From positions 2,046,001 to 2,110,000 of the forward strand of contig OX579641.1 of the NCBI GenBank assembly GCA_951230915.1: a stretch of DNA of 64,000 nt, read 5' to 3'. Positions within the stretch are counted from its first letter, which is position 1. Each line of letters starts with the position of its first letter. This DNA comes from Antitrichia curtipendula. Its lineage: Eukaryota > Streptophyta > Bryopsida > Hypnales > Leucodontaceae. Shown in pieces: positions 36,867 to 48,249 of the stretch. The translations under genes and the position numbers were made by a program. The notes under the pieces are model-generated. The model was not told the DNA's origin. It worked only from the letters and a program-made list of their open reading frames with translations, and searched no databases.

Positions 36867-38247
36867 TTTACCCCTAAATGCCTAGGGCACCAAATTTTGG
36901 TGTGACAATACTTTGAAATTAACTTCTAAAGTTCCTTCACTATGTCATCACCAAAAATGCTCAAAAATTGTCATTTTTAGTACAATTATCAAATTTTTGA
37001 ATCTTTTATTTGGAGGCAAGTAATCATAGGATCTTTCAATATACTAGTTTGAGAAGATGTGAAAAAAAATTCAGAATTTCCACCTTACAGATTGCAAGAT
37101 ATAAGCGTTTGAAGTGACAAAAATCCTTTGGAGGGCCTTGTGAAAAACTGGGCAACTGCACTTCACAAGGTCACATTTATATTAAAAAATGTCCTAAATG
37201 GTGGTGCTTCTTTGAATTCATTCTTCAAGGAAAGTTGTCTACATGCTTTAAATGTTTTACATCATTTGGAATTGTACAACATATAGAAAAAAATAGTAAG
37301 TTAAAAGAAGTAGAGAATGATTCAAAATACTAAATTGCTAAGAGTTTAGTTATGGAATTGAAAAATGCCAATACCAATGGTTGCATTGTTTTCATAAACA
37401 ACCTACATTCTACGACTTTATTTATTTTTTTAAATATTGAAATTTGAGTAAAATAAAAGACTTCAAAGTTTATTTTAGTGTAGAGAATTGATAACTACCC
37501 GCAAACTAAAACTCCTCATAACTTTTGATTCATTGATCAAAATGGAATGATTAAAAACTTTCCATGTATATATAAATCTAGAGAACCAATTCCAAATTTT
37601 TGATTATGAAAAAAGTGAATTTCTTTTATCTACTTGGACTACCTGAGTTGAGAAATAAACTCGAGAATAAACTACATATTAGGACATAAATTTTGATTCA
37701 TATTTTCAAATGTCTTGACTTTTAGTACACATGAAAGATATTCCTTGTGCACAATTATGATTTTTCTATAGAAGATTTTGTACAAGGGTGTCCATTGCAA
37801 TCTTCACTTTCCGTTGTATTGAGGGCTCTTGGAAATGAGCCTCAAATGCACCAGCTCTTGAAGAAAAAATCGCATTAGAAATTCACTTAAAAAAATTGTA
37901 GAGTAGATTTTGAGAAGCCAAATAATGATGGGGGTTTTGCATGTTAGGCCCTTTATCCTCATATTTTTTTGGTGACTAACTTTTTAGATTTGACACGTGA
38001 AAAGAGGATAAAAAGACTTCCAATGACTTTTGGAGTTTTAACACCCTCATGATCAAACATTATAATCTTTCAATTTATAAGTAATATTATTGTTCTTGTT
38101 TTTCCATGTGATCTTTGACATATCTAGTTTGAATTCTTATGATTACAATTCAAAAAAATTGATAAACTTATCAAAATGTTGGCTTTTTGTTCAATTTAGA
38201 GCAAATTCCTAGAAGCTCAAAAAAAGCCTTAGGCATTTAGGGGTTAA
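36867..38247. mobile_element. Nested TTAA elements (type A inside type B)
   Basis: The type B left end TTTACCCCTAAATGCC is at 36867. After about 50 bases a reverse type A copy starts (TTAACTTCTAAAGTTCC, TTAA 36919-36922). It runs to about 37755, where its outer end is missing, and type B sequence resumes with 'attatgatttttctat' and ends GCATTTAGGGGTTAA (TTAA 38244-38247). Beyond it, 38248-39470 shows no gene. Confidence 0.75.
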
Positions 38248-39469
38248 CTAAATATTGAACATGAAATTCCAATCTTGGTAGCTAGAGACGTGCTAGTAGA
38301 ATCCAATTACAAGGTGATTGCTTTGTTGGAAATTGCACTTCCATCTAATTACAAGTGTCACTTGATTACTATTGCTATTCTCAACTAGTTAGGACTAAGA
38401 AGCAAATTTTGATTTTCATGGTTCACTGGTTCAGGGATGTTTCAATGTATGTATTTTAAAAATTGAAAAAGCATTTCAGAAATTTATAGAACTTTGAATG
38501 TTTTTTTACAAGTAGGTAGGCATATCAAATTTATACCATTGAGCCAAAATTAACAATTTAAGTAAATAAAAATTTCACAAGGGGAGGTAACAATTTGCGG
38601 ACGCTTTTTAACATTGGAAATTTTACTGCTTTTATGGCCCTAAAAAACCTTTGCATTTTGAGCCCCCAAAACATATAAAATAATCACTATGGGATTAAGA
38701 GCTAGATGAATTTTTTTGTAAAAAGTGACAATTGTAACCAAAGGATCATAATTTCACTTTCATGTAAAACGCATTATAAAAGTTTCAATTTGAAATTCTT
38801 TACCATTTCTAAAACTATGTGATCAAAGTATAATGTGTTTTATTTCACTTTGTGCATGTGGGTGTATCTCAACTTCAAAATTTAAGAAATATTTGGATAT
38901 TTAAGATTTAGTTTACACATTTTAGTATGATGAAGGTGCTCGATTTGAAAATTACCATACCAAAATCATAGTTTTGAATCCACTTTGTAGAAGACTTATA
39001 TGCCTTATATTGCCATGATCCCTTTTTAAGAGCAAATTATAGAGAAATATTCCTAAATTCACCCAAACTTCAAAACAGACTAGTTCTAAAATCTACATGG
39101 TAAATTTCTATAATTTTTGTATTAAAGTAATATATATAAAAGGAATAAAAATAAAAATAAAGTCTTAGAACACAATTTTTATGGTCTAAAAGTTGGATTT
39201 TTTTGCCATTGCCTAATAGAGCAATTGAAGTGCTATGACATCAAGTGCCAAAAAAACCCTTCCAAGCAGAAACTCTTCACAAGTTCCTCAATAATTACAA
39301 AAATTGAATTTTTATGGCCAAAATAGTCATTAATTCAAAGGTTATGCTTCCAAACTTGCATATGCTCCAGCAAATTACATTTGCAAAATTGCAACAAAAT
39401 TTGCATCAACAAATATAATTTGCACAAGCAAAAGATTTAAAGTTCAAACCACAATGTAACGAAAAGATG

Positions 39470-39760
39470 CATTACGTCCATTTCCTCCCCCCCCCCTCCC
39501 ATCTAAAAAATTAAAAGCTGTTGATTTAAAAAAAAATTTAAATCCTCCCCCTCCCGATGTCGTTGATCTTAAAAAACAACTGTGGATATTGATATGTATA
39601 CAGATACAATGTATGGATGTACGGATATGGTACATGTATAGGTATTATATTGATATTGTACAAATGTATTGATATGGTATAAATGCAATAGAGATCCAAG
39701 TATTGTATTGATGTAGATACAATATGGACATGAGATACGAGATATGAGTAAAGAATATGG
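39470..39760. repeat. Poly-C tracts and degenerate ATG/TAT-rich microsatellite
   Basis: Two C-rich runs (about 39487-39500 and 39545-39556) precede about 170 bases of low-complexity 'gatatgtatacagata' type sequence (39580-39750). It lies just left of the assembly gap. Confidence 0.7.
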
Positions 39761-39862
39761 GTTATATCCTATATCAAATGCCACCCTACCCTCACCTGAA
39801 AATTATAAAAGGTGGGATGGGGGGTACAAAAAAAATTTAAGCTCACTTGGGGGACAAAATTT

Positions 39863-40062
39863 NNNNNNNNNNNNNNNNNNNNNNNNNNNNNNNNNNNNNN
39901 NNNNNNNNNNNNNNNNNNNNNNNNNNNNNNNNNNNNNNNNNNNNNNNNNNNNNNNNNNNNNNNNNNNNNNNNNNNNNNNNNNNNNNNNNNNNNNNNNNNN
40001 NNNNNNNNNNNNNNNNNNNNNNNNNNNNNNNNNNNNNNNNNNNNNNNNNNNNNNNNNNNNNN
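39863..40062. other. Assembly gap (200 N)
   Basis: Exactly 200 undetermined bases, a conventional placeholder length. Real distance and content are unknown. A G11-type run (about 40098-40108) lies just to the right, so homopolymers probably broke the assembly. Confidence 1.
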
Positions 40063-40250
40063 CCCAAAGTAAATCAAATTAAAAAATTCTGCCCCGGGGG
40101 GGGGGGCCTACAACAGACAGCCAATTGCTATCAGCTTCTTCAGACATTGAGTCAGTTAGACAACTTACAGATCAAGCATGACTTATTAAGTTAGTGAGCT
40201 CATTCCTGATTAGAAACCACCTTGAATACCATGTTATAACTATCTTTATG

Positions 40251-40512
40251 TTCAGGGCAGAGGGGGGACCGTCCCCCTGGCCTGTCCTCCCAAAGTGATT
40301 CCAGCTGTGCATGTGGAAAAAAAAAGCCCCTTATTTTGTGCTCCATTAATTTATCTTCTACACCCCCACAGCTAACTGAATTTGGGGACAATGATTGCAG
40401 ATAAGAATTCAAAATTTGCAATGTTTATCTTCTGTGGCAAATGAAAGTTTCAGCATTTTCCCAAGGGGTTAAATTGGGACAAGCGAGGGGGCAGTTCACC
40501 CTGGACCTGTCC
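40251..40512. mobile_element. Degraded Mutator-like MITE (copy 2)
   Basis: The right part (gacaagcgagggggcagttcaccctgga) is the inverted terminal sequence seen at 18466-18496 and 45880-45905. The left end, from about 40251 (cagggcagagggggg), is diverged. The internal blocks 'cttctacacccccacagctaa' and 'gccccttattttgtg' match the other copies in reverse. No clear target duplication. Confidence 0.55.
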
Positions 40513-41006
40513 AATCAGCGAGTTACTTGCAACAACCTGATGAGGCTCACTAACAAGTAAGTACTTGGTCCTTTTCTTAAGAACAGTGTGAGCCAAGACA
40601 AAGTGTGTTTGGTGAGTAAACTGATATGTTGAAGACCCCTCTCCCAAGTCCATGTGGCAGACAAATAGAGGCTCTAAAATGGATGGATCAGCTTGAACTA
40701 CATAATTGAAAAATTTAGGTGGATTATCCTAAGATGGTGGTATCTACTTTGAATATATACAGTCAAAAATATAATAAGAGGTTATGTAATTGGAGTACAA
40801 AATTGGATATTTGAGATAGAGAGAGAGTGAATTCTTGTAAATTTTATGAATTTTTGAAAGTATCATATAGGTGCAAAATTGAAAATAGTCACAACAATCG
40901 ATCATATTGATTATTTCTATAATAATGTGTGAACTTCCACATTAGTGCTTCAAACAAACTCTTATAATTCCAAAATTAACTTTAGTGTTATCATTGTAGA
41001 GAGCAC

Positions 41007-41573
41007 TTAAACCCCTAAAGTCCCAAGGTCATAAGTAGAAGTAAGTCTACGATTGAAAGCTTCACATATAGAGGAAAATGTAATGTTTTACGGATTAATT
41101 TTTTATATATAATTTTGACGTTTTATTTTTTATTTTTTTAATGTTGCTCGCCAACCTCTATTTTTGTCTAATTGTGCTATAACTTTTGTTCTCCGGCACC
41201 AATTGAAATAAAAATTATATTCCCGTGAAGCTTATGTATTTTTCTAGATTAAACCAAAATTCCAAAAAATTCCAATGAATATTGAGATTGTATGAGCCTA
41301 CCCCCAATGTTTTCTTCAATGTACCAATTGCATTCATTGATGTACCAACAATGAACATAAACATACTAGTGGCGGATGCTTCAAGAGCCTTGTGTGATTC
41401 AAATTTCAAATTTCATAAGTAATTTTACAAAGGTTTAAAAAAAAATGAAATGACTTAGGTTAGATGTGAATTTCATTTATCTTTTAAGGCAAATTTTTTA
41501 AGATAGACGCATTGAAATATATTTGAAGAAGCCAAACTCCTCCAAAAGGTCAAATCAACTAGTAAATGGTCAC
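41007..41573. repeat. Truncated TTAA-family fragment (type C)
   Basis: Starts TTAAACCCCTAAAGTCCC at 41007. It contains 'tgctataacttttgttctccggcacca', related in reverse to the 42.6-43.6 kb element. The inverted end is not found. Between 40513 and 41006 no gene is seen. Confidence 0.5.
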
Positions 41574-41817
41574 TTAACCCTTAAAAGACGGACCGGTGCC
41601 CATAGAAATCATCCCTTTGGTTACTATGTGAATCATTCACTTAAAAAATTGCAAAAGCACTCATTGGAAGTCAAACTCTCGGTCAAACTACTATAGAAGA
41701 CTTCCCTTTTCACAACAAAATTTTAAGGATGAATAGTTGCAATTCTGTCCTACTGGATGGAAGGATTCTCTGCCATTCATCAGCCGCCAAATGTCCTCAT
41801 CGATGTTTAAGGGTTGA
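41574..41817. mobile_element. Short TTAA-family element (244 bp)
   Basis: Left TTAACCCTTAAAAGACGG (41574), right GTTTAAGGGTTGA (to 41817). The last target base has changed (TTGA). The interior is unlike types A-C. Confidence 0.5.
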
Positions 41818-41864
41818 TGAACCTCCTCCCTTTATTACAATTTTTACAATTTGGGATGTAATAC

Positions 41865-43737
41865 TTAACCCCTAGAGTCCCATTGTCCCTTCAAGGGACA
41901 AAATGGATTTTGCCCAAGCTCCTACGGTCTCAATATTTGTTGTGATTTTATGAAAGTTTTGGTGAAGATAGAAAAACACATTAATTTTTTATAAATATAA
42001 TTTTTCTTTCAACTGGTGCTTGGGAGCAAAAGTTATGGCATAAAGAGCCTTTTTTTAGTTTGGTAGAAACAAAAAAATCTCTTAAAAATTTAAAATAAAT
42101 TTAAATTTTTTTTTTTTTTGTATAGATTGTATTTTTATCTACATAGGAAGCTTTTATTCATTCCATTTGAATTTGTTATGCAAAAGCTATGGACAATCTT
42201 ACTTTTCAGGCAATAAGAGCATCTTCTTGAAAAATAACTTGTAGTATTCATTTCTAAATTCAATTTTCAGAATTAAATAAACAAGTAGATTATAAATAAA
42301 TAATTATGTATATATACACTCATACACATAAGGTTAAGATTTCTTGCTAGATCACTGTTGAAATGTGTTTCAATTCCACCTTACAGCTGTTAACAATTTA
42401 GTTTTTCCTTCAATCTTGAACCTACTTTCTACTTAACAATATTTTAGTAAGTGAAAACTAAGTTTGTTTTTTGTAGAATTTTTTTTTCCAAGACTCTCAA
42501 TTCAATTCTTCATCATATAAAATTCAAAATTCAAAATCAATAGCGCAAAAATTTTAAGTTAAAAAGGTTCGAACCCCCAAAATGTAGTTAAGTAACATGC
42601 AAAAAAACTTGTTTCCTTCACTTTAACCCCTAAAAGCCCATTGTCCCTTCGGGGGACAAATGCGTTTTTGGGCAGGTACCTACAGGCTGCAATTTTCTCC
42701 TGATTTTTTGAAACTTTTTTTGGAGGTAGAAAAGCTGATTAGCTACGTGGGAATATAATTTTTTTCACAACCGGTGCCCGGTAACAAAAGTTATGACCAA
42801 ATAAGCTCAAAACAGGGGACGGGGGGCAGCACGGGCAGCAAAAAAAATTTGCACTTTTTTATTTTTTATTTTTTTAAAATATTTTTTTCTCATAGATTAT
42901 ATTTTTTTCTATCTGGAAAGCTTTGATTCATTTCATTTGGATTTGTTATGAGAAAGTTATGGACATTCTTGTTTTTCGGGCAATTAAAGCAACTTTTTGA
43001 AAAAAATAACTTATAGGATTCATTTCTAAATGCAATTTTTCAAATTTTTCAATTTTTTTTTTTTGCATGGTTTAGTTTACTTGCTAGAACAATCTCACCA
43101 TAGGGATTAGTGCATTTTAATTCCATCTAAAATATATGAATACTTTAGATTTTCCTTCTATCTCGTACCTACTTCTCCTTAACAATTTTTTTAATAATGA
43201 AATTATGTTTTTTTTATTTTATTTTTTAAAATTAGACTCTCAACTCAATTTTCCACTATAAAGATTTAAAGCTCAAAATTCTGTAGTGCAAAAATTTTAA
43301 GTTAAAAATGTTCAAAGTCAAAAAATCCAGTCTTACAATGTGCTGAAAAATTTGTTTTTTTCACTTTAAACGTAGATATCTTGCAATCTATGCGGTCAAG
43401 AATTCTGAAAAAATTTCCACACATTCTCATACTAGTTAGGTGTAAGATACTACGGTTAGATGTGCAAAAAAAACATTTAAAATTTTTTTTCACTCTTTGC
43501 TAAAAAAAGTGGCAGTTTTGGGTGTTTTTTGGCAGAAAAAAGGCCTTGGGCCTTTAGGGGTTAAATTTGCAATCTACATAGCCAAAAAATTTGAAGTTTT
43601 TTCTATACATTCTTACACTAGTCTAATACAAGATCCTACGGTTAAATATTAAAAAAAAAATTAAAAAATTAAAAAAATATATATAGAGAGATGGTAGTTT
43701 TTGATTGTTTTTTTTTACGGAAAAGGGCCTTGGGATA
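41865..43737 (+). mobile_element. Type C TTAA element split by a younger type C copy
   Basis: Starts TTAACCCCTAGAGTCCC at 41865. The sequence is broken at 42623 by the nested copy and resumes at 43565 with 'atttgcaatctacatagcc...actagtctaatacaagatcctacggtta'. This is the same order as the end of the nested copy itself. The outer right end (gggccttggg, about 43735) has lost its TTAA. Confidence 0.75.
42623..43564 (+). mobile_element. Type C TTAA element (younger, nested)
   Basis: Left TTAACCCCTAAAAGCCC (TTAA 42623-42626), right GGGCCTTTAGGGGTTAA (TTAA 43561-43564), 942 bp. It sits in the phrase ttcactTTAA. The unbroken form of that phrase is seen inside this copy at about 43360-43370. Confidence 0.85.
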
Positions 43738-43739
43738 GA

Positions 43740-44235
43740 ATGATGCCTTTTGGTGCCCTTGACCAATTTGAGCCTAACGAATTCCAATCAATCATGGGGA
43801 CCAAGCAGGGCGCAGTTAGGCACGCAGTCTGGGCAAACGAAGCCCGACGGAAGCATCTGGGAGGAGATGCCAGGGCCCCGACTCGTGCCAAGTGGCAGTG
43901 AATGTGGTTGGGGTGCCACAAGGACGCTGCCAAGTGGCAGGTGCGCATGCACCGCGACCCCCCAACTCATTCCCCACCAGTTGATTTCTACCCGAACTTA
44001 CTTACCCGTCCGGGATGGAGTCCGTGTTCTCAGCCCAGTTTAGTTTGGTCCTTGGACCCCCAGTTGGGAAGGGACGGACCAATAAGCTTGATAAAGTCTG
44101 AAGTCTGAACTGGACCAGTCCCAGTAAAGCAGCACGCCACTCTTCCCCTTCACCAGTTTGAGGTGTTCACTGTGCGGTCAAAATTTGGGGGGATGGGACC
44201 AGCATAACATTCAAGAGGCTGCCTTTCATCAGGAA
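43740..44235. other. GC-rich island without recognisable gene
   Basis: A sharp rise in GC between AT-rich repeats. Short open frames on both strands show no known family. TGCCAAGTGGCA occurs twice (43886-43897 and 43928-43939). It could be a gene relic, a promoter remnant or captured DNA. Confidence 0.4.
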
Positions 44236-44243
44236 AAAACCAC

Positions 44244-44450
44244 CCATTGCTGCAGTACTGTTTCAATGGGTTAACAGTAAATTATTGAAAGTGTATTGTT
44301 GTAGTATTGAAACAATATACTTTTAATAAAAATGCAAGGCTCCCATTGCTTCAATATTGTTACATTATTATTTGCAGTAATGCAACAATATACTTTCAGT
44401 ACTATACTGTTAACCCATTGAAACAATATTGCAACAATATTGAAGCAATG
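44244..44450. repeat. Imperfect inverted repeat rich in CAATATTG
   Basis: The left part contains TGTTTCAATGGGTTAACAGT from about 44260. The right part, reverse complemented, contains the same word near 44411-44430, followed on both sides by TGAAAGT(G/A)TATTGTTG. The self-complementary word (A)CAATATTG recurs throughout. Probably a small MITE. Confidence 0.6.
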
Positions 44451-44721
44451 AAGGATACTTTCCTGATGTTGCCTCTCTGAAGTTCTTCATCCACGAAATG
44501 CATTCACATATTATTGATGTAAGTTTCAGGACCGAGACAATGGCAGTACATTTATAATGCGATCTATTTTTTTAGCTAATTCTAGGACAAAATATACAAA
44601 CAAATAATTATAGAGATAGACGGTCTGTCAAAACCCACAGAATTCACTGAGTATTATACCAATGAAATCTAGCCATTTGCCATCAATAACTTATCTTGAG
44701 TTTTGTTGTAGAAAAGAGAAG

Positions 44722-45303
44722 CTCTTTATGTACACTTGGGGTGGTAGGAGATAGAAAAACCATGTGGGATATGTAATTTAGAGTTTGTAATTTCTCAACC
44801 GCTCATAGTTAAGTCTAAAGTAGGAATTGTGTTAAAATTATAATTTCAGACCTCATTTAGGCACAGTGGAATACATTTTTTCAAAAAAAATTGAACTAAA
44901 AAAAGTTGGGGAATCAAGCTAAGTTTCATCTCCAAAAATCCGTTTTAGATTTAGATCTTCCACTCAAAATTTATGGACAAATTTGAGAGAGGATGTATGA
45001 AAATGTCAAAAAAAAATCCTTTCAAACCCCTCTATGAAATTTGTCTATAAATTTTGAGTGGAAGATTAAAATCTCAAACGGATTTTTGGAGATGAAATTT
45101 AACTTGATTCTCCAACTTATTTTAGTTCAAAGTATTTTGGAAAAAGTTATTTTACTATGCCTAAATAAGGTCTGAAATTATAGTTTTAACACAATTCCTA
45201 CTTTAAACTTAACTATGAGCGGTTGAGAAATTACAAACTCTAAATTACATATCCCACATGGGTTGTTCTACCTCCTACCACCCCATATGTATTTAAAGAA
45301 TTG
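44722..45303. repeat. Long inverted repeat, arms about 275 bp
   Basis: Left arm 44722-44995 and right arm 45028-45303 are near-identical reverse complements around a centre of about 30 bases. Exact shared stretches include the run 'catgtgggatatgtaattta' onward through 'cgctcatagttaagt'. No ORF. A transcript would form a 580-base hairpin. One arm also exists alone at 31488-31769. Confidence 0.85.
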
Positions 45304-45526
45304 TCCCAAATCCCACAACCTGAATGGCTTCCAAAGCAATGTGAAGGAATCTAAACATTGAAAATACTGACCTCAATGATTTGATTGTCATTAGCATAAA
45401 GCTATTCTTTTGTGTACTGCTTAAATTGAAGGTGTTCAATTTCCTAGTAACCCGATTGTACAGTCATGACCTTGGCATTGAGCAGAAGCCTGACGTTATT
45501 GACGCGTGGCTTATTAGCTAATGTGG

Positions 45527-45592
45527 GGTGTGGAATATTCCACACCATTTCATCCTTTGGATGGAATGATGTAGAATATACCACATCATTCC
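45527..45592. repeat. Two related 20-bp palindromes
   Basis: GGTGTGGAATATTCCACACC (45527-45546) is a perfect palindrome. GATGTAGAATATACCACATC (45568-45587) is a diverged copy (16 of 20 identical). The second is itself inside a wider inverted repeat GGAATGATGT...ACATCATTCC (45563-45592). The purpose is unknown. Confidence 0.7.
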
Positions 45593-45688
45593 GTCAGAGG
45601 CAAGGCAGCTGCTCTCACAGCTCATGAATGTTATGAGCGGTCGGGATATTTTTTGAGTTTTACCAGCTATTTTGCTTTAATTCCCAGG

Positions 45689-45905
45689 TTGGGGTGAACT
45701 GACCTCCTTGCTTGTCCCTGAGGGAAAACGCTGAAATTTTTTATTTGGCACACATTTAGAATTCATATATGCAGTCAGAGGTCTCAAATTATCTAGAAGA
45801 GGTGTAGAAGATAAATTAATCAAGCACAAAATAGGGGGTCTTTTATTTTACATGCACCCTTGGAATGACTTTGGGGGAATGAGCGAGGGTAGTGGTTCAC
45901 CCCAA
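45689..45905. mobile_element. Mutator-like MITE (copy 3)
   Basis: 217 bp from TTGGGGTGAACTGACC to GTGGTTCACCCCAA, inverted ends of the same family as 18263-18496. The interior words 'gaggtgtagaa' and 'aaaatagggggtctttt' are shared. Flanking 9-mers are only partly alike. From 45906 to 48000 the DNA is AT-rich and I see no gene. Confidence 0.7.
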
Positions 45906-48249
45906 TTTCTCAAGTAGCAAAAAGACTTGAAACCATTTTCTAAAGAATCTATTGTTTTGCAATCATATTAATCATGTATAAAGTTGAAGACATTTTGTAG
46001 TGACAGTTAAAGGTCACATTGGTAATATTTAAAAAAAAATCTATATAATAAAATTGGGGGATGAAAGGTTATAGAAATTCCTCCCCTATTCAAGAATTGA
46101 TTAGGTTCTTCCATTGATAATAGGAGAATATATTGTTGGATATTCTATCAAATTAGGGTTATTGTTCATAAGTGAATTTATATTATAACAACAACTTGGA
46201 TTAGACTCCTAGCTCAATTATGTTGGTACTAACAATGAAAGGATGATTTATACTCATTGGTCAAAGATATGTGGAGCCAAGAACAACAATTCTAATATCT
46301 TGGAGAGCACATGGAAAGTTGTATAGAATAAATTATTAGCAATTCAAATACAAATCTATTCTAAATAGTTTCATATTTTTTCAACTTTTGAAATCATAAA
46401 AAATTCATTTATTGACTATAAATTATCCATTGAATGGAAATTTTGTAAAGATAGATATGTTTTTAGACCTTTATAATAGTAATGGATAATGTTGACTGTT
46501 TGACTTTCTTACTAGATTTAGGTGTCCACATACAAATTGTATTCATTATAGTTACAAAACCCTAAATAAGGGTCAATTTTTCAAATAATGAATATAAATT
46601 TGAAGCATGCTCAAAATGTAAGAAATTTATTAAATTGAAAATTCCAAAAAATATTCCAAAAAGCATGGTCAAGTAAATAATAAATAATTAATTATATTTT
46701 GTTTAAATATATATTATTAGGACATGTATACATGAAGAAATTTTGTATTATTGATTTCTTTACACTAATTTTTAAGATTTATTTCTTCACCAATAATTGA
46801 ATTTTGTATATATATATATTTTTTTTTTTGGATTATTTTATTTTGAAGCTTAAACCAAAAAATTGATTTTTCATCTTTAATATCTTATGTTAAAACCAAT
46901 ACTAAAAATTACACTTTTTTAAAACATATTCAAGATATGTTGTAGAGTGAAATCTTTCCAAAGGTTATACAAAAATATTGAGTTTTTAATAGTCAATAAT
47001 TAAAGATAACCAAACAAACAATATACTATAAATTGATGAAAAATAAAATAAAAATAAATTGAATTTAGAAATTTCAAGATATAAAGTGGCGTGCATTTCT
47101 AAAAAATCTAATTATAATATGAATAAAGGAAAAAACAAAAAAAGGAGCGTGAAAAGAAAGATGAATACTTAAAGTGAAGGATAATTACCTCTAAAGTTCA
47201 TAAAAACTCCACAAACATTGGAAAAACAATTCCGTTGATGGTATTTACATCAAATTTTTTTTTACCTAAATTGAAATATAAAACTTTGATTAGCAATGAC
47301 AACATTGTCAATTTTATGATAACAATAATATTTTTGGTTATGTTGGTATTTTTCATGTCTCTTCCTTTTGGGCGTCAACATAATTTATAAAAAAAAGATA
47401 ATTTTTTTTGGATGAAATCTCTTCCTTGCAATATAGTCACTAACGGATTTGTGCACCAATACGAAGCCCTAGTTCATTTAGGATTGCCTAAGGTAGAGTT
47501 TGTAACCCTATGTTGGTTCACAAACTAGACTCAAGTCTAGATCCTAAGTTGTAGGATTAGTATGGTTGCACTGATAATTGTAGCTATAGCTTTAGCGTAG
47601 CCTATAGTGTTAGCACTAAAAAATGCAGTTCTTCCAATTTTCACTTGGGGAATGAAAGAAACATTAGATGTAGTGTGGCCTTTAGCAATTGCACTGAAAA
47701 CAATAGCCAATTAGCAAAAGCAAAGCAAAGCAATTGAGAGTGAGAGTTGCATAAAGATTACTCATGTACAATAGTGGTTAGAGTAGTGATTGAGATATAC
47801 CACTATTTAAAGTATATCCCCGTAGAAAAGATAATGAATTTTGAAGTTATTATGAATTAGAGAATTAGAAAATTACTTTTACTTTTATTGTATTATACTA
47901 GTACAAACAAAATTAGGAAAACAATTCCCATTAATTCTGGCATCATTTTTTTAGAAATAATATGGTATGGTAGTGTAATTTTTACCCTCCCCAACACAGT
48001 AATATTTGCAGTGAAAAGTGTAGTTTCTCTCTCCTTTTACCCTGTCGGAGCGCAGACGGAGTTGCATTGGGATTACTGTGGCCCACTACTGTAGTAACAG
48101 CAGTGAAAAAGTAAAGTTTTCCTTCCAATTTTTACCCTTCCACTCTGGCAAAAGCAAAGCAAAGCACAGCAAGCCCAAGCCCAAGCCTCAGGCCCCATAC
48201 CCCAGCCCCTTCTATGCAGATCATTGCTTAGGATTTGAGATCACAAAAT

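Noticed and set aside
39744..40194. ORFs spanning the N gap
   Set aside because: Open only because N codons contain no stops. No evidence of coding.
43302..43493. 63-codon reverse ORF in type C element
   Set aside because: Chance frame within a non-coding repeat, not shared by sister copies.
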